Of a stretch of 64,000 nucleotides of DNA, positions 30,300 through 39,932 are shown one piece after another. Position 1 is the first letter of the stretch, and the number at the start of each line of letters is the position of its first letter. The notes beneath the pieces were generated by a model. The model made no database searches and had not been told where the DNA came from. It worked only from the letters and a program-made list of their open reading frames with translations. The stretch lies in NCBI GenBank assembly GCA_963719975.1, contig CAVRED010000011.1:131908-195907 (forward strand), given 5' to 3'. The translations under genes were made by a program, and so were the position numbers. Source of the DNA: Poindextera sp963719975. GTDB lineage: Bacteria > Pseudomonadota > Alphaproteobacteria > Caulobacterales > Caulobacteraceae.

Positions 30300-31411
30300 G
30301 CGAACACCGGATCGCGGCGATCGAGATCAGCCAGCACCGGCTGGCCCTCGACCCGCCGTTCAACGCCAGCTGGGATTCGAACCCGCGCCGCCAGTTCGAT
30401 GCGACGCTGGTCAAGGTGACGACCACGGACGGCGTCAGCGGCTACGGCAGCGGCGACCTGATGCTGGGCTTCGCCGGCCACGAGCCGCTGTTCGTCGGAC
30501 GCGACCCGTTCGACATCGAACGCCACGCGACCGTGCTCGAGCACATCGCCTTCCACTACGGCCGCTGCTGGCCGCTCGACCTGGCGCTGTGGGACCTGAT
30601 CGGCAAGCTGTCTGGCCAGCCGTGCTGGAAGCTGCTCGGCGGCGCGACGAACCGCGTCCGCGCCTATGCGTCGTCGGGCGTGTTGCGCGACGGCGCGGAG
30701 ATGGCGGACGCCGCCGAGCGCTACCGCGCCGAGGGGTTCGCGGCGCTGAAGATCCGCTTCCGCCGCGGCGACTGGCGCGCCGACGTCCGCGCCCTGGAGA
30801 CCGTGCGCGCCCGCGTCGGCGACACGCTCGAGCTCATGGTCGACTGCAACCAGGGTTGGCGCATGCCTTGGGATACCGAGCCGCCCTGGGCGCTGAAGGA
30901 GGCGCTCGAGGTCGCCCGCGCGCTCGAGCCGCTCGGCGTCTACTGGATGGAGGAGCCGCTCGATCGCGCCGACTACGACGGCATGGCGGGGTTGCGCGCC
31001 GCGACCGACGATCCGCATCGCCGGCGGCGAGATGACTCGCGAGCTTTCCGCCTTCGACGTGCTCATCGCGCGCGGGTGTCTGGATGTCTTACAGCCGGAT
31101 GCGGCGCTGGTGGGCGGAATCACCGGCCTCAAGCGGCTCGCGGCTACCGCTCGGGCGCACAATCTTACCTTCACACCGCATACCTGGACCAACGGCATGG
31201 GCGTGGTCGCCAACGCCCAGCTCGTGGCCGGCCTCGGCGAGCGCCCTTCCTCGAGTTCCCCTACGACCCGCCGCAATGGAGCCTCGCGCGGCGCGACTTC
31301 CTGATGGCCGAGCCGCTCGCCGCCAAAGACGGCTGGATCGCACTCTCCGACGCCCCCGGCATGGGCTATGCGGTCGACGAAGCCCGGCTGAAAGCGACGC
31401 GGGTGGGTTAG
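30296..31411 (+). CDS. Enolase-superfamily (mandelate racemase/muconate lactonizing type) enzyme
   Basis: Starts at GTG 30296, overlapping the Fae-like stop. Capping domain about residues 1-120, then barrel motifs: ALKIRFRRGD (K-x-R at strand 2), metal ligands Asp in VDCNQGW, Glu in WMEEPLDR and Glu in GGEMTREL, and the acid/base His in FTPHTW. This is the D-E-E...H set of acid-sugar dehydratases and racemases; strand 2 with Arg as second residue resembles dehydratase groups. One frame change near 31013 and another near 31245. About 371 residues. It abstracts a proton alpha to a carboxylate; substrate unknown. Confidence 0.88.
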   Translation: MSEHRIAAIEISQHRLALDPPFNASWDSNPRRQFDATLVKVTTTDGVSGYGSGDLMLGFAGHEPLFVGRDPFDIERHATVLEHIAFHYGRCWPLDLALWDLIGKLSGQPCWKLLGGATNRVRAYASSGVLRDGAEMADAAERYRAEGFAALKIRFRRGDWRADVRALETVRARVGDTLELMVDCNQGWRMPWDTEPPWALKEALEVARALEPLGVYWMEEPLDRADYDGMAGLRAATDDPHRRRRDDSRAFRLRRAHRARVSGCLTAGCGAGGRNHRPQAARGYRSGAQSYLHTAYLDQRHGRGRQRPARGRPRRAPFLEFPYDPPQWSLARRDFLMAEPLAAKDGWIALSDAPGMGYAVDEARLKATRVG

Positions 31412-32332
31412 CGCCTCCCCCCTCGCGCCTTCGGCGCTTGGCCCCTCCCTGTGCGGGGGCGTTTGCGGAGCCCCGCCATAGGGCGTCATGTCCATCCCGG
31501 GGTAGCGCGCGGCGACGTCGCGCAGCGTCTGGGCGTTCCAGTAGTCGCTGCCGGGCGGCGGCCAGCCGAACAGGTCGCGCTGGCGCGGCGTCATCTTGAC
31601 CATCGCCTCGATCATGGCCTCGCGTCCGGCGTGGTGCGGCCAGCTCATCTTGCCGTTCCAGCGCCAGCCGCGCTGTTGCATGTCGACCAGCATGGCGAAC
31701 CGCGCGCGGTCGGGCGCGGTGAAGTTCGACGCGCGGTGGAAGACATCGGTCTTGTAGATCATCAGCGCGCCGGCCGGGCCGGTGATCGCCACCTCGTGTT
31801 CGAACAGCTCGCCCATCGGCCGCCGCCGCGGCGTCAGCGGCAGGTCGCGGGAGTGTTCCAGCGGCACGAGCTTGGTCGGACCGTCCTCGTCGGTCACGTC
31901 GGAGAGCAGGATGAAGGTGGTCATCTGCGTGTGCGCGCGGTCCTCGCGCGGGACGACCAGGGTGTGATTGCCGTAGTCGCGATGGTGCGGTTGGTCGTAG
32001 TCGACCGCGCCCGCGTACTTGGCCCACAGCTCGATCTTGTAGATCTCGATGTCGTCGGTCCCGAGCAGCCGCTCGGCCGCGTCGGTGAGGTCGGGGTAGA
32101 CCGGGATGCGGTTCAGCGCCCAGTCCGCGTAAGGGAAGTTGTGGATGCCGGAGAACTGGCTGTCGGCAAGCTCGGGGTATTTCGACGGGTCGGCGAAATA
32201 GTCCTCCGGCTTCGGGTAGACACCCCACAGCGCCTCGCGCGCCGCCGCCAGGGTCTCCGCGTCGAGGAAGCCCTCGACGACCGTGAACCCGCGATCCCAG
32301 ACCTCGGCCAGATTTTGGTCGGGCACGCGCAT
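31408..32332 (-). CDS. Phytanoyl-CoA dioxygenase (PhyH) family oxygenase
   Basis: Fe(II)/2-oxoglutarate oxygenase fold. FTVVEGFLDAETLAAAREAL is the usual start; the iron ligands are H-x-D in QPHHRDYGNH and a distal His in DVFHRASNFTAPDRARF. ATG 32332 lies eight bases after the EthD gene stop. The frame stays open far past the conserved end (GMDMTPYGG), so a one-base shift just before the convergent gene is assumed and the end at 31408 is approximate. It lacks obvious CoA-binding features; related bacterial PhyH proteins hydroxylate diverse small molecules. It is probably functionally linked to the facing AKR-Fae-enolase operon. Confidence 0.82.
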
Positions 32333-32340
32333 CTGACAGG

Positions 32341-33131
32341 CTACTCCGTCGGGCGGTAGTCGAAGATCTCGTGCTCGCGGGTCATGAAGCAGCGCGAGCG
32401 GCCCATCTCGACGAAACGGCGCTCGTCCTCGACCAGCACCGGCCCCGCGCGACGGGCGGTCTCCGGATCGGGTGAGGGGGCGCCGCCCGGGCCGGACCCA
32501 GACCTCGGTGATGCCGTCGAGCGGGTGCGGCGAGTCCGCGCCCGGCGCCGATCGCCTGATTGATCTCCGGCGCGATGGTGTGGCTCTGGACATAGCGGGC
32601 CATGCCGCTGGCGCGGGCGAAGCTCGCCACCAGCGGCCCGTGGTCGGCGAGCCAGGTCTTGTGGCAGTCCTCGACCGTCATGCCGTCCTTGCGGGTCAGG
32701 AGATAGGTCACCTTCTGCACGTCGGGCCCGAACTTGGCGGCGCCGGTGAAGTCGAAGATCAGGTTCTCGCGGGTGAGGAAGATCTGCGACTTCGCGGTGT
32801 CGATGAACTTGGCCTCGTCCTCGGCCAGGTCCGCCATCGCCGCGGCGCCGGCCGGATCGCCGAGCGCGGCCTGGAAGTCTTCGAGGCTGTCCCACCAGAC
32901 CTCGGTGATGCCGGGCAGCGGCTCCAGCATGCCGCGGCTGCTGCGCATCGCCTCGTTCGCCGGCGTGTCGATGGTGTGGCTTTGGACGTAGCGCTTGGCG
33001 CGGATCGCCTTGGCGTGGCCCTTCACCCTCGGCCCGTGCGACTTCAGCCAATAGTCGTAGAAGTCGGCCAGCGGCACGTCCGCCCGCCGCTCGATCGCAT
33101 ACACCAGCTTGATCACGTATAGCCTCCGCAC
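32341..33131 (-). CDS. Tandem EthD-domain protein
   Basis: Two ferredoxin-like EthD domains repeat within one chain. The first half has LYVIKLVYAIERR, DFYDYWLKSHGPRVKGHAK and RYVQSHTIDTPAN; the second has VTYLLTRKDGMTVEDCHKTW, LADHGPLVASF and RYVQSHTIAPEIN. Both halves then contain GITEVW. The EthD fold is found in accessory proteins for ether degradation and in small dimeric ligand-binding enzymes. A fused pair would form an intramolecular dimer. Start GTG 33131; one frame change near 32530. It precedes the PhyH gene by eight bases and is divergent from the aminotransferase. Confidence 0.85.
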
Positions 33132-33201
33132 CGTGTCCGCCCTTTATCGACCGGGCGGTTTCAGCCAAAACCCATCGGCCAGCCAGAGGGCCTGTCCAGA
33201 C

Positions 33202-34586
33202 ATGACCGCACTGCCGAACTCGACCGCCGCCCGCGACATCGCGACCCTGATCCACCCCTACACCAACCTCGACCGCCACCAGGAGGTCGGGCCGTTCGTG
33301 ATCTCGTCGGGCGAGGGCTGCTACGTCTACGACGACGCCGGAAAGCCCTACCTCGAGGGGCTCGCAGGCCTGTGGAGCGCCTCGCTCGGCTTCAGCGAGC
33401 CGAGGCTGGTCGCCGCCGCGACCCGGCAGATGCAGCGGCTGCCCTATTCGCAGATCTTCGGCGGCCGCTCGCACGAGCCGGCCATCGACCTCGCCGAGAA
33501 GCTGCTCGGGATCGCGCCCAAGGGGCTCTCGAAGGTGCTGTTCGCCAACTCGGGGTCGGAGGCCAACGACCAGGCGATCAAGCTCGTCTGGTACTACCAC
33601 AACGCCATCGGCAAGCCGGACAAGAAGAAGATCATCTCGCGCATGCGCGCCTACCACGGGGTGACCGTGGCGAGCGCCAGCCTGACCGGCCTCGTCCCCA
33701 ACCACGCCGACTTCGACCTGCCGATCGCGCGCTTCCTGCACACCGACTGCCCCAGCCACTACCACCACGCCGAGCCCGGCGAGAGCGAGGCGGCGTTCGT
33801 CACCCGCATCGTCGGCAACCTCGAGGCGCTGATCGAGCGCGAGGGGCCCGACACCGTCGCCGCCTTCTTCGCCGAGCCGGTGATGGGCGCCGGCGGCGTC
33901 ATCGTGCCGCCCGCACGGCTACTTCGAGGCCGTGCAGAAGGTGCTGAAGAAGCACGACATCCTGTTCGTCGTCGACGAGGTCATCTGCGGCTTCGGCCGC
34001 ACCGGGAACATGTGGGGCAGCGAGACCTATCGGCATCACGCCCGACATCCTGACCTGCGCCAAGGCGCTCTCGGCCTCCTTCCTGCCGATCTCGGCGACC
34101 CTGGTCACCGACGCAGATCCACGAGGCGATGCTGGCCGAGAGCAGGAAGCTCGGGACCTTCGGCCACGGCTTCACCTACGCCGGCCACCCGGTCTCGTCC
34201 GCCGTCGCGCTGGAGACGCTGAAGATCTACGAGGAGCGCGACATCGTCGGCCACGTGCGCAGCCTCGCGCCGCACTTCCAGGCGCGCCTCAAGGCGCTGG
34301 CCGGCCATCCGCTGGTCGGCGAGGCGAGGGGGGTCGGGCCTGGTCGGCGCGGTCGAGCTGGTGCGCGACAAGGCGACGCAAGGCGCCGTTCGACGCCGCC
34401 CAGGCCGTCGGCCCGGCGGTGCAGGCCGCGGTGCTCGAAGAAGGCGTGATCCTCCGCGCCATCCGCGACGTGGTCGCCGTCTGCCCGCCGCTGATCATCA
34501 CCAAGGACCAGATCGACACCATCTTCGACGCCCTCGCCAAAGGCCTCGACAAAGTCCACGCCAGCCTCGCCGCCGCGGCGGTGTGA
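33202..34586 (+). CDS. Class III aminotransferase (omega-amino acid/pyruvate type)
   Basis: About 461 residues. Features: ATLIHPYTNLDRHQEVGP N-terminus typical of the omega-transaminase group, GLAGLWSASLGF, ANSGSEANDQAIKLVWYY, the RAYHGVTVASASLTG loop, Asp in FVVDEVICGFGRTG (PLP pyridine N), PLP lysine in LTCAKALSASFLPISA, and TFGHGFTYAGHPVSSAV. Frame changes near 33910, 34035, 34118, 34335 and 34385. It transfers an amino group from an omega-amine to pyruvate or a similar acceptor. Its position next to the oxygenase and EthD genes suggests a place in the same catabolic route. Confidence 0.92.
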
Positions 34587-34615
34587 AGCGCGATGCAGCC
34601 ACGCGCTCGATGATC

Positions 34616-34774
34616 GCCTCTCCCCTCGAGGGGAAGGGGGCCGGGCGGAGCCCGGTCGGATGAGGGGCCGCGCCGCTTGCCGGCTAGCTTTTCAAAGAGA
34701 TGACCTTCAGACGCCTGCGCGGCCCCTCATCCGGCCCGCTGACGCGGTCCACCTTCTCCCTCGAGGGGAGAGGC
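34616..34774. repeat. Imperfect inverted repeat element between aminotransferase and amidase
   Basis: Arms 34616-34673 and 34717-34774 pair when one is reversed: both begin GCCTCTCCCCTCGAGGG and end GGATGAGGGGCCGCGC, with a variable middle. Each arm also contains its own palindrome (CCCCTCGAGGGG; CCGGGCGGAGCCCGG). The 43-base centre is unrelated. The layout resembles mobile intergenic repeats (REP/MITE-like) and would fold into a long hairpin in RNA. Confidence 0.8.
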
Positions 34775-34809
34775 GCAACGCAGGCGCTTGCACAGCAAAG
34801 GAGACGGCG

Positions 34810-36244
34810 ATGAACCAGGCCGACTATCAGAAGTACGACGCCGTCGGCCTGGCCGAGCTCGTCGCCAAGCGCGAGGTCTCGCCGGGCGAGTTGCTCGAGG
34901 CCGCGACCGAGCGCATGGCCGAGGTCAATCCGAAGCTCAACGCCGTCATCCTCGACCCTCGCCGCAGGCGCGGGACGGCGATCAGGGCCGGCCTGCCCGA
35001 GGGGCCCGTTCCGCGGCGTGCCCTATCTGCTCAAGGACCTCGGCACGCAGATGAAGGGCGTGCGCACCGCCGGCGGCTCGAGCGATCTGGCGCGACCTGC
35101 CGCCGGCCGCGGCCGACAGCGCCCTCGTCGCCGCCTATCGCAAGGCCGGCCTCGTCATGTTCGGCAAGACCAACACGCCCGAGTTCGGCCTGCAGCCGGT
35201 GACCGAACCCTCGGCGTTCGGCCCGACGCGCAACCCCTGGAACCTCGAGCGCACGCCGGGCGGCTCGTCCGGCGGCTCGTCGGCCGCGGTCGCCGCCGGC
35301 ATCGTGCCCGCCGCCCAGGCCAGCGACGGCGGCGGCTCGATCCGCATCCCCGCGTCCTGCTCCGGGCTCGTCGGGCCTGAAGCCCTCGCGCGGCCGCGTC
35401 TCGATGGCCCCGGTCGGCGAAGGCTGGGGCGGGATGTCGGTCATCCACGCGCGTCAGCCGCTCGGTGCGCGACTCGGCCGCCCTGCTCGACATCAGCTGC
35501 ATCCCGCAAGCCGGCGACCCCTACTTCCTCGACCCGCCCGAGCGCCCTTACGCTCGAGGAGGTCGGCGCGCGATCCCGGCAAGCTCCGCATCGCCTACAA
35601 CCGCGGCGCCCTGCTCACCGGCGCGCCCGAGACCGAGGTCAGCTTCGCCGTCGATGCAGCGGCCAAGCTCCTCGCCTCGCTCGGCCACGACGTCGAGGAG
35701 GTCCAGCTGCCGTTCGAGTTCGGCGCCTGGCCTCGGCCGCCGGCGGCGTCTGCGTCTCCACCGCGACCGCGGTCTATATCGACGTCGAGGGCGAGCGGCG
35801 CGGCCGCCCGGTGCGAGGAGGGCGAGGTCGAGGCGCTCACATGGCGGCTCTACGAGCAGGGCAAGCGCCATACCTCCGAGCGACTTCGCCCGCGCCGTCT
35901 CCTTCATCCACCGCTTCGGCCGCGCGATCGGCGAGTTCATGCAGGGCTACGACGTCCTGATGACCTCGACGCTTGGCAAGCCGCCGATCAAGCTTGGCGA
36001 GCTCAGCTCCACTTCCGACGACGTCGCCGAGTACGCGCGCGTCTTCTACGCCTTCATGCCCAACACCCAGGCCTTCAACCACTCCGGCCAGCCGGCCATC
36101 AGCCTCCCCCTCGCCTGGACCGACGACGGCCTTCCCGTCGGCGTCCAGTTCGCCGCCTCGACCGGCGACGAAGCGGTGCTGTTCCGCCTGGCCGGCCAGC
36201 TGGAGAAGGCCCAGCCGTGGTGGGACCGGCGGCCGGCGCTCTAG
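34810..36244 (+). CDS. Amidase (amidase-signature family)
   Basis: Ser-cisSer-Lys amidase of about 478 residues. Catalytic Lys in VPYLLKDLGTQMKG, glycine-serine block TPGGSSGGSSAAVAAG with the cis-Ser, nucleophilic Ser in SDGGGSIRIPAS. The C-terminus has NTQAFNHSGQPAISLPLAW, also conserved. Start ATG 34810 (MNQADYQKYDAVGLAELV) follows a GGAGACGG ribosome site. Many frame changes (near 34960, 35090, 35380, 35470, 35560, 35735, 35810 and 35880). It hydrolyses an amide such as an acyl-amide or aryl-amide; substrate not predictable. Confidence 0.88.
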
Positions 36245-36269
36245 CCGGCGCGCGCCCGAGCCGACTCAG

Positions 36270-36938
36270 ATGGCGCAAGCGTCATGGGTCGAGCGCTGGC
36301 GGGTCGGTATCCGCGCCAGCGAAACCGCGCTGGTGATCGGGCTTTGGGCCAGCGGCCTCGCGGCCAGCGACCTCGTCATCGCCGCGATCCTGCTCGGCGC
36401 CGGCGCGATCGTCGGCCTCGTGGCGGTCTGGGCCGATCCGGCGCGGTCGGCGGCGGCCAAGCTCGCGCTGAGCCTCATCGTCGCGGCGTTCTTCGTTCTG
36501 GCCGCCGTCGTCACGGCCTGGAGGCATCCGCCGCAGGTCCGGGCGTCCGCGCCGCCGACGGCCCACGCCTACGCCGACTGCGTTGGCCGGGTGAAGGACG
36601 CATCCGCCGCATTGATCCAGCTGGTCGCAAGCGCCAAGGCGATCCAGGACGCATGGGACGCCGGCAAGGACGATCGCAAGATGCAGCTCCAGTACGACGA
36701 CTGGCGCTCCGAGGCGGACGGCATCCTGTCGGCCTACTCCGACCTCGCACCCAAGGCTCGCAGCCAATTCGACGGCGCGCACGGCTCGCACTGGCTGCAC
36801 ACCTTCCTGTTCATCCACGACAGCGGCCGCCAGATCGGCGTCGATCTCGAGGCCAAGCGCGACGTGCTGATCACCCTCAACAACGCCCTGACCGCCGGCC
36901 GCTGCCCGCGGACGATGACGTACGGCGCAGGCGGCTAG
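36270..36938 (+). CDS. Hypothetical protein with two N-terminal membrane helices
   Basis: ATG 36270; 222 residues with a clean frame. Two adjacent hydrophobic segments (ASDLVIAAILLGAGAIVGLV; LALSLIVAAFFVLAAVVTAW) are followed by a soluble alpha-helical domain containing CVGRVKDASAALIQLV, QYDDWRSEADGILSAYSDL and HWLHTFLFIHDSGRQIGVDL. No family recognised. Its stop overlaps the stop of the convergent gene by four bases. Confidence 0.7.
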   Translation: MAQASWVERWRVGIRASETALVIGLWASGLAASDLVIAAILLGAGAIVGLVAVWADPARSAAAKLALSLIVAAFFVLAAVVTAWRHPPQVRASAPPTAHAYADCVGRVKDASAALIQLVASAKAIQDAWDAGKDDRKMQLQYDDWRSEADGILSAYSDLAPKARSQFDGAHGSHWLHTFLFIHDSGRQIGVDLEAKRDVLITLNNALTAGRCPRTMTYGAGG

Positions 36939-37993
36939 TGGATGAAAAGGCCGGCGTGCTCGACCAAGACGCCGGCGACCGCCTGGCCGAACCAGGGCAG
37001 GGTCAGGATCAGCGTCGAGCCCAGCACGCGCATCAGGATCGACTGGTCGAACGGCCATTCTCGCACGGCGGCGATGCGCGCTTCGTAGGCAAGCAGGCTG
37101 TGCAGCTTGACCGACGTCTGCGGCTCCTCGCCCGGATGGGTCCGCAGGTCGGAGATTTCGCTGCGCAGCGTGTCCAGCTCGCGGGTCTTGGCGGCGTGGA
37201 TGCGGCGGTGGACCCGGTGCGTCGTGCCGACGAACGCCCACAAGCCCATCAGCGCGCAGGCGCCCAGCAGCACCGCCGAAACCAGTGGGCTGAGCTGGCT
37301 CACGAAGAGGAGGCAGGCCGACGCACTGACCGCAAACCAGGTGAGCGAGTTGCGGGCGGCCGCGCGTCCCCAACCGTAGAGCCTGTCGATGTGGAGGAGG
37401 TCGACGACAAGGTCGTCATCGATCGCCCGCCGCGTGGAGCGTGCGCCGGTGCGCGTGAGCTCGATGCCGCGGGCGAAGAGCACGACCAACAGCAGCGTCG
37501 CCGCGGAAAACCAGACGAACCTGGCCGAGCCGACCGCGACATCGCGAAGGCCCACGCCTGGCGCGCGAAAGAGAAGAATCAGCAGGACGCCGCCCACGAG
37601 GCCCAGAACCGTCGCGCGCTTCAGGCCCGCGCCGTCGAGGGTCAAGAACAAGTCGCCCATCGCCGGGCTGAGGCGGTTCGTCTGCGCTTCGGTGTGTTCG
37701 CTCAGCCGGGCGTAGCGCTGCATGGCCAGCGCCACGCAGATGACCAGCGCCAGGATCAGCGCCACCCGCGCGCGCTCGTCCAGGACGTAAGCGCCGCCGA
37801 CGCGATGGATCCACGCCGCGCCGTCAGCCAAGGCGGCCAGCGCATAGGCGCCGGTCAGGACGAGATAGACGACCGCCGCGGTGAGCCACAGGTTCAGCGG
37901 CGAGAAGGCGAACAGGCGTTGCTCGAGGTAGGCGCGCTTGTCGCCGTCCAGGAGGGCTCGGGCGTCGGGCAGCGGCTGGCTTTCGGCGACCAT
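36935..37993 (-). CDS. Multi-spanning membrane protein of unknown function
   Basis: 352 residues from ATG 37993 (MVAESQPLPDARALL). About six hydrophobic segments, for example LTAAVVYLVLTGAYALAALA, VALILALVICVALAMQ, ATVLGLVGGVLLILLF, SAVLLGACALMGLWAFVG and STLILTLPWFGQAVAGVLVE. A charged helix (THRVHRRIHAAKTRELDTLR, then SEISDLR) sits before the last segment and looks like a short coiled coil. Frame intact. Family not recognised. Confidence 0.7.
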   Translation of the reverse strand: MVAESQPLPDARALLDGDKRAYLEQRLFAFSPLNLWLTAAVVYLVLTGAYALAALADGAAWIHRVGGAYVLDERARVALILALVICVALAMQRYARLSEHTEAQTNRLSPAMGDLFLTLDGAGLKRATVLGLVGGVLLILLFRAPGVGLRDVAVGSARFVWFSAATLLLVVLFARGIELTRTGARSTRRAIDDDLVVDLLHIDRLYGWGRAAARNSLTWFAVSASACLLFVSQLSPLVSAVLLGACALMGLWAFVGTTHRVHRRIHAAKTRELDTLRSEISDLRTHPGEEPQTSVKLHSLLAYEARIAAVREWPFDQSILMRVLGSTLILTLPWFGQAVAGVLVEHAGLFIH

Positions 37994-38040
37994 GGCCAAG
38001 TTTCGCCGCAGGACCGCAACCTGTCGAGGGCGCGGCCGCG

Positions 38041-38886
38041 CTAACGCCTGGGCTCGCGGCCCCTGACCCGGTCGAAGCCGGCTTTGATGCCGGCGAAGCG
38101 CAGCTCGATCACCGGCTCGAACTCGGTGTCGGTGAAGATGTAGGGCCAATCGTTCTCGATGCCCTCGCGCACCAGCTCGCCCACGTACATCGGGTCGATG
38201 CCGCCTTCGAGGCGGGGCGAGAGGTTCTTGAGCCACTCGGCGATCTCGCCGGTCGACTTGTCCGCCTTGGCGGCGCCCGCAAACCGCTCAGGCAGGTTGC
38301 GTACGGACTCGGCGATCTTGGTCCTGATGATGCCGGGGCACAGGACCGAAACCCCGATCCCGCGCGGGGCGAGCTCTTGGCGCAGGCCCTCGGAGAGGGC
38401 GACCACGCCGTACTTGCTGACGTTATAGGCGGCGCCGTTGAACGACATCAGCCCGGCCACCGATGCGGTGTTGACGATCTGGCCGCCGCCCGCCTTCTCG
38501 ATCAGCGGCCCGAAGATCTCGACGCCCCAGACCACGGCCATCAGGTTCACGCCCAGCGTCCAGCTCCAGCTGGCGTCGGTCCAGGTCCCATAGCCGCCGC
38601 CCCCGCCGACGCCGGCGTTGTTGTGGATGATGTGCACCGCGCCGTACTGCGCCAGCGTCGCATCGGCGGCCGCCTGTAGCTCGGCCTTGAGCGAGACGTC
38701 GGCGACAACGCCCGCGACGTCGGCGTTCGTGCGCTTCAGCCCCTCGACCGCCTTGTCCAGCGCGTCTTTCTCGATGTCGCACATCATCACCTTGACGCCG
38801 GCCTGCGCGAGCGCCGTCGACACCCCAAGCCCGATCCCCGACGCCGCGCCGGTGATAAACGCCGTCTTGCCTGCCAGATCCTTCAT
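38041..38886 (-). CDS. SDR family oxidoreductase, copy 1
   Basis: Classical short-chain dehydrogenase: cofactor motif TGAASGIGLG, NNAG in IIHNNAGVGG, catalytic Ser in NTASVAGLMS and YxxxK in YNVSKYGVVA. 281 residues from ATG 38886 (MKDLAGKTAFITG), clean frame. The long C-terminal part (DPMYVGELVREGIENDWPYI) is shared with the paralogue at 39049-39909. An Asp at MMCDIEKD after strand 2 favours NAD over NADP. Substrate unknown. Confidence 0.93.
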   Translation of the reverse strand: MKDLAGKTAFITGAASGIGLGVSTALAQAGVKVMMCDIEKDALDKAVEGLKRTNADVAGVVADVSLKAELQAAADATLAQYGAVHIIHNNAGVGGGGGYGTWTDASWSWTLGVNLMAVVWGVEIFGPLIEKAGGGQIVNTASVAGLMSFNGAAYNVSKYGVVALSEGLRQELAPRGIGVSVLCPGIIRTKIAESVRNLPERFAGAAKADKSTGEIAEWLKNLSPRLEGGIDPMYVGELVREGIENDWPYIFTDTEFEPVIELRFAGIKAGFDRVRGREPRR

Positions 38887-38924
38887 CCAGTCCTCCCTGC
38901 GCCGCGCAAGCGGCGAGTCAGTCT

Positions 38925-39014
38925 TTAACCGCCAAGGACGCCAAGAACGCAAAGGGTCTCCGCTGCCTGGACCTCTTGGCGCACCTTGGCGTCCTTCGCG
39001 TTCTTGGCGGTTAA
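38925..39014. repeat. Inverted repeat between the two SDR genes
   Basis: Arms 38925-38955 and 38984-39014 are reverse complements with about four mismatches in 31 bases. Each contains TTAACCGCCAAG followed by tandem AACGC/GACGC...AAGG units. The 28-base centre is CTCCGCTGCCTGGACC-like. The whole lies in the 162-base gap between paralogues and resembles the widespread CCAAGAACGC-type intergenic hairpin repeats seen in many bacteria. Confidence 0.8.
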
Positions 39015-39048
39015 GTGGGGCGGCTGCGCCGCCCGCCGCCCTTAAGGT

Positions 39049-39909
39049 TTATCGCCTCGGTTCGCGGTCGCGGACGCGGTCGAAGCCGGCTTTGATGTTG
39101 GCGAACCGCGCCGCGATCGGCGGCTCGAACTCGGTGTCGGTGAAGATGTAAGGCCAGTCGCCCTCGATGCCCTCGCGCACCAGCTCGCCGACGTAGAGCG
39201 GGTCGATGCCGGTCTCGATGCGTTGGCGCACGTTGCCCAGCCACTGGACGGCTTGCGCCTGCTGTTGCTCCGTCGGGGCCTTGCTGATCGGCGCTGCGCC
39301 CTTGAAGCGCTGCGGCAGGTTGCGCGCCGCTTCGGTGATGTTGGTGTGGATGAAGCCGGGGCAGAGCACCGAAACGCCGATCCCGCGCGGCGCTAGTTCT
39401 TGGCGCAGGCCCTCCGAAAGGGCGACCACGCCGTACTTGGTGACGTTGTAGGCGTTGCCCGAGCCGGAGATCAGGCCGGCGATCGAGGCGGTGTTGACGA
39501 TATGGCCGCCGCCGGCCTTCTCGATGAGCGGCCCGAAGATCTCGACGCCCCAGATCACCGCCATCAGGTTCACCCCGATGGTCCAGTTCCAGCCGGTGTC
39601 GGTCCAGGCGTCATAGCCGCCGCTGCCGGCCACGCCGGCGTTGTTGTGGATGATGTGCACCGCGCCGTACGTCTCGATCGTCTTGTCGGCGGCCGCCTGC
39701 AGCTCCGCCTTCAGCGAGACGTCGGCGATCACGCCGGCGACGTCCGCGTTGGTGCGCTTCAGGCCCTCGACGGCCTTGTCGAGAGCGGCCTGCTCGATGT
39801 CGCACATCATCACCTTGACGCCCGCCTGCGCGAGCGCGGTCGAGACCCCGAGCCCGATCCCGGACGCTGCGCCGGTGATGAACGCCGTCTTGCCCGCCAA
39901 ATCTCTCAT
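39049..39909 (-). CDS. SDR family oxidoreductase, copy 2
   Basis: Paralogue of the gene at 38041-38886, about three quarters identical by eye, in the same orientation. It has TGAASGIGLG, IIHNNAGVAG, NTASIAGLIS and YNVTKYGVVA. An insertion of roughly six residues rich in Gln (KAPTEQQQAQAVQW) distinguishes its C-terminal part. 286 residues from ATG 39909 (MRDLAGKTAFITG), clean frame. The pair arose by tandem duplication; the changed residues around the substrate loop (SGSGNAYN against SFNGAAYN) suggest different substrates. Confidence 0.93.
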   Translation of the reverse strand: MRDLAGKTAFITGAASGIGLGVSTALAQAGVKVMMCDIEQAALDKAVEGLKRTNADVAGVIADVSLKAELQAAADKTIETYGAVHIIHNNAGVAGSGGYDAWTDTGWNWTIGVNLMAVIWGVEIFGPLIEKAGGGHIVNTASIAGLISGSGNAYNVTKYGVVALSEGLRQELAPRGIGVSVLCPGFIHTNITEAARNLPQRFKGAAPISKAPTEQQQAQAVQWLGNVRQRIETGIDPLYVGELVREGIEGDWPYIFTDTEFEPPIAARFANIKAGFDRVRDREPRR

Positions 39910-39932
39910 GTCTCGGTCCTCCCGCGTCTCGC

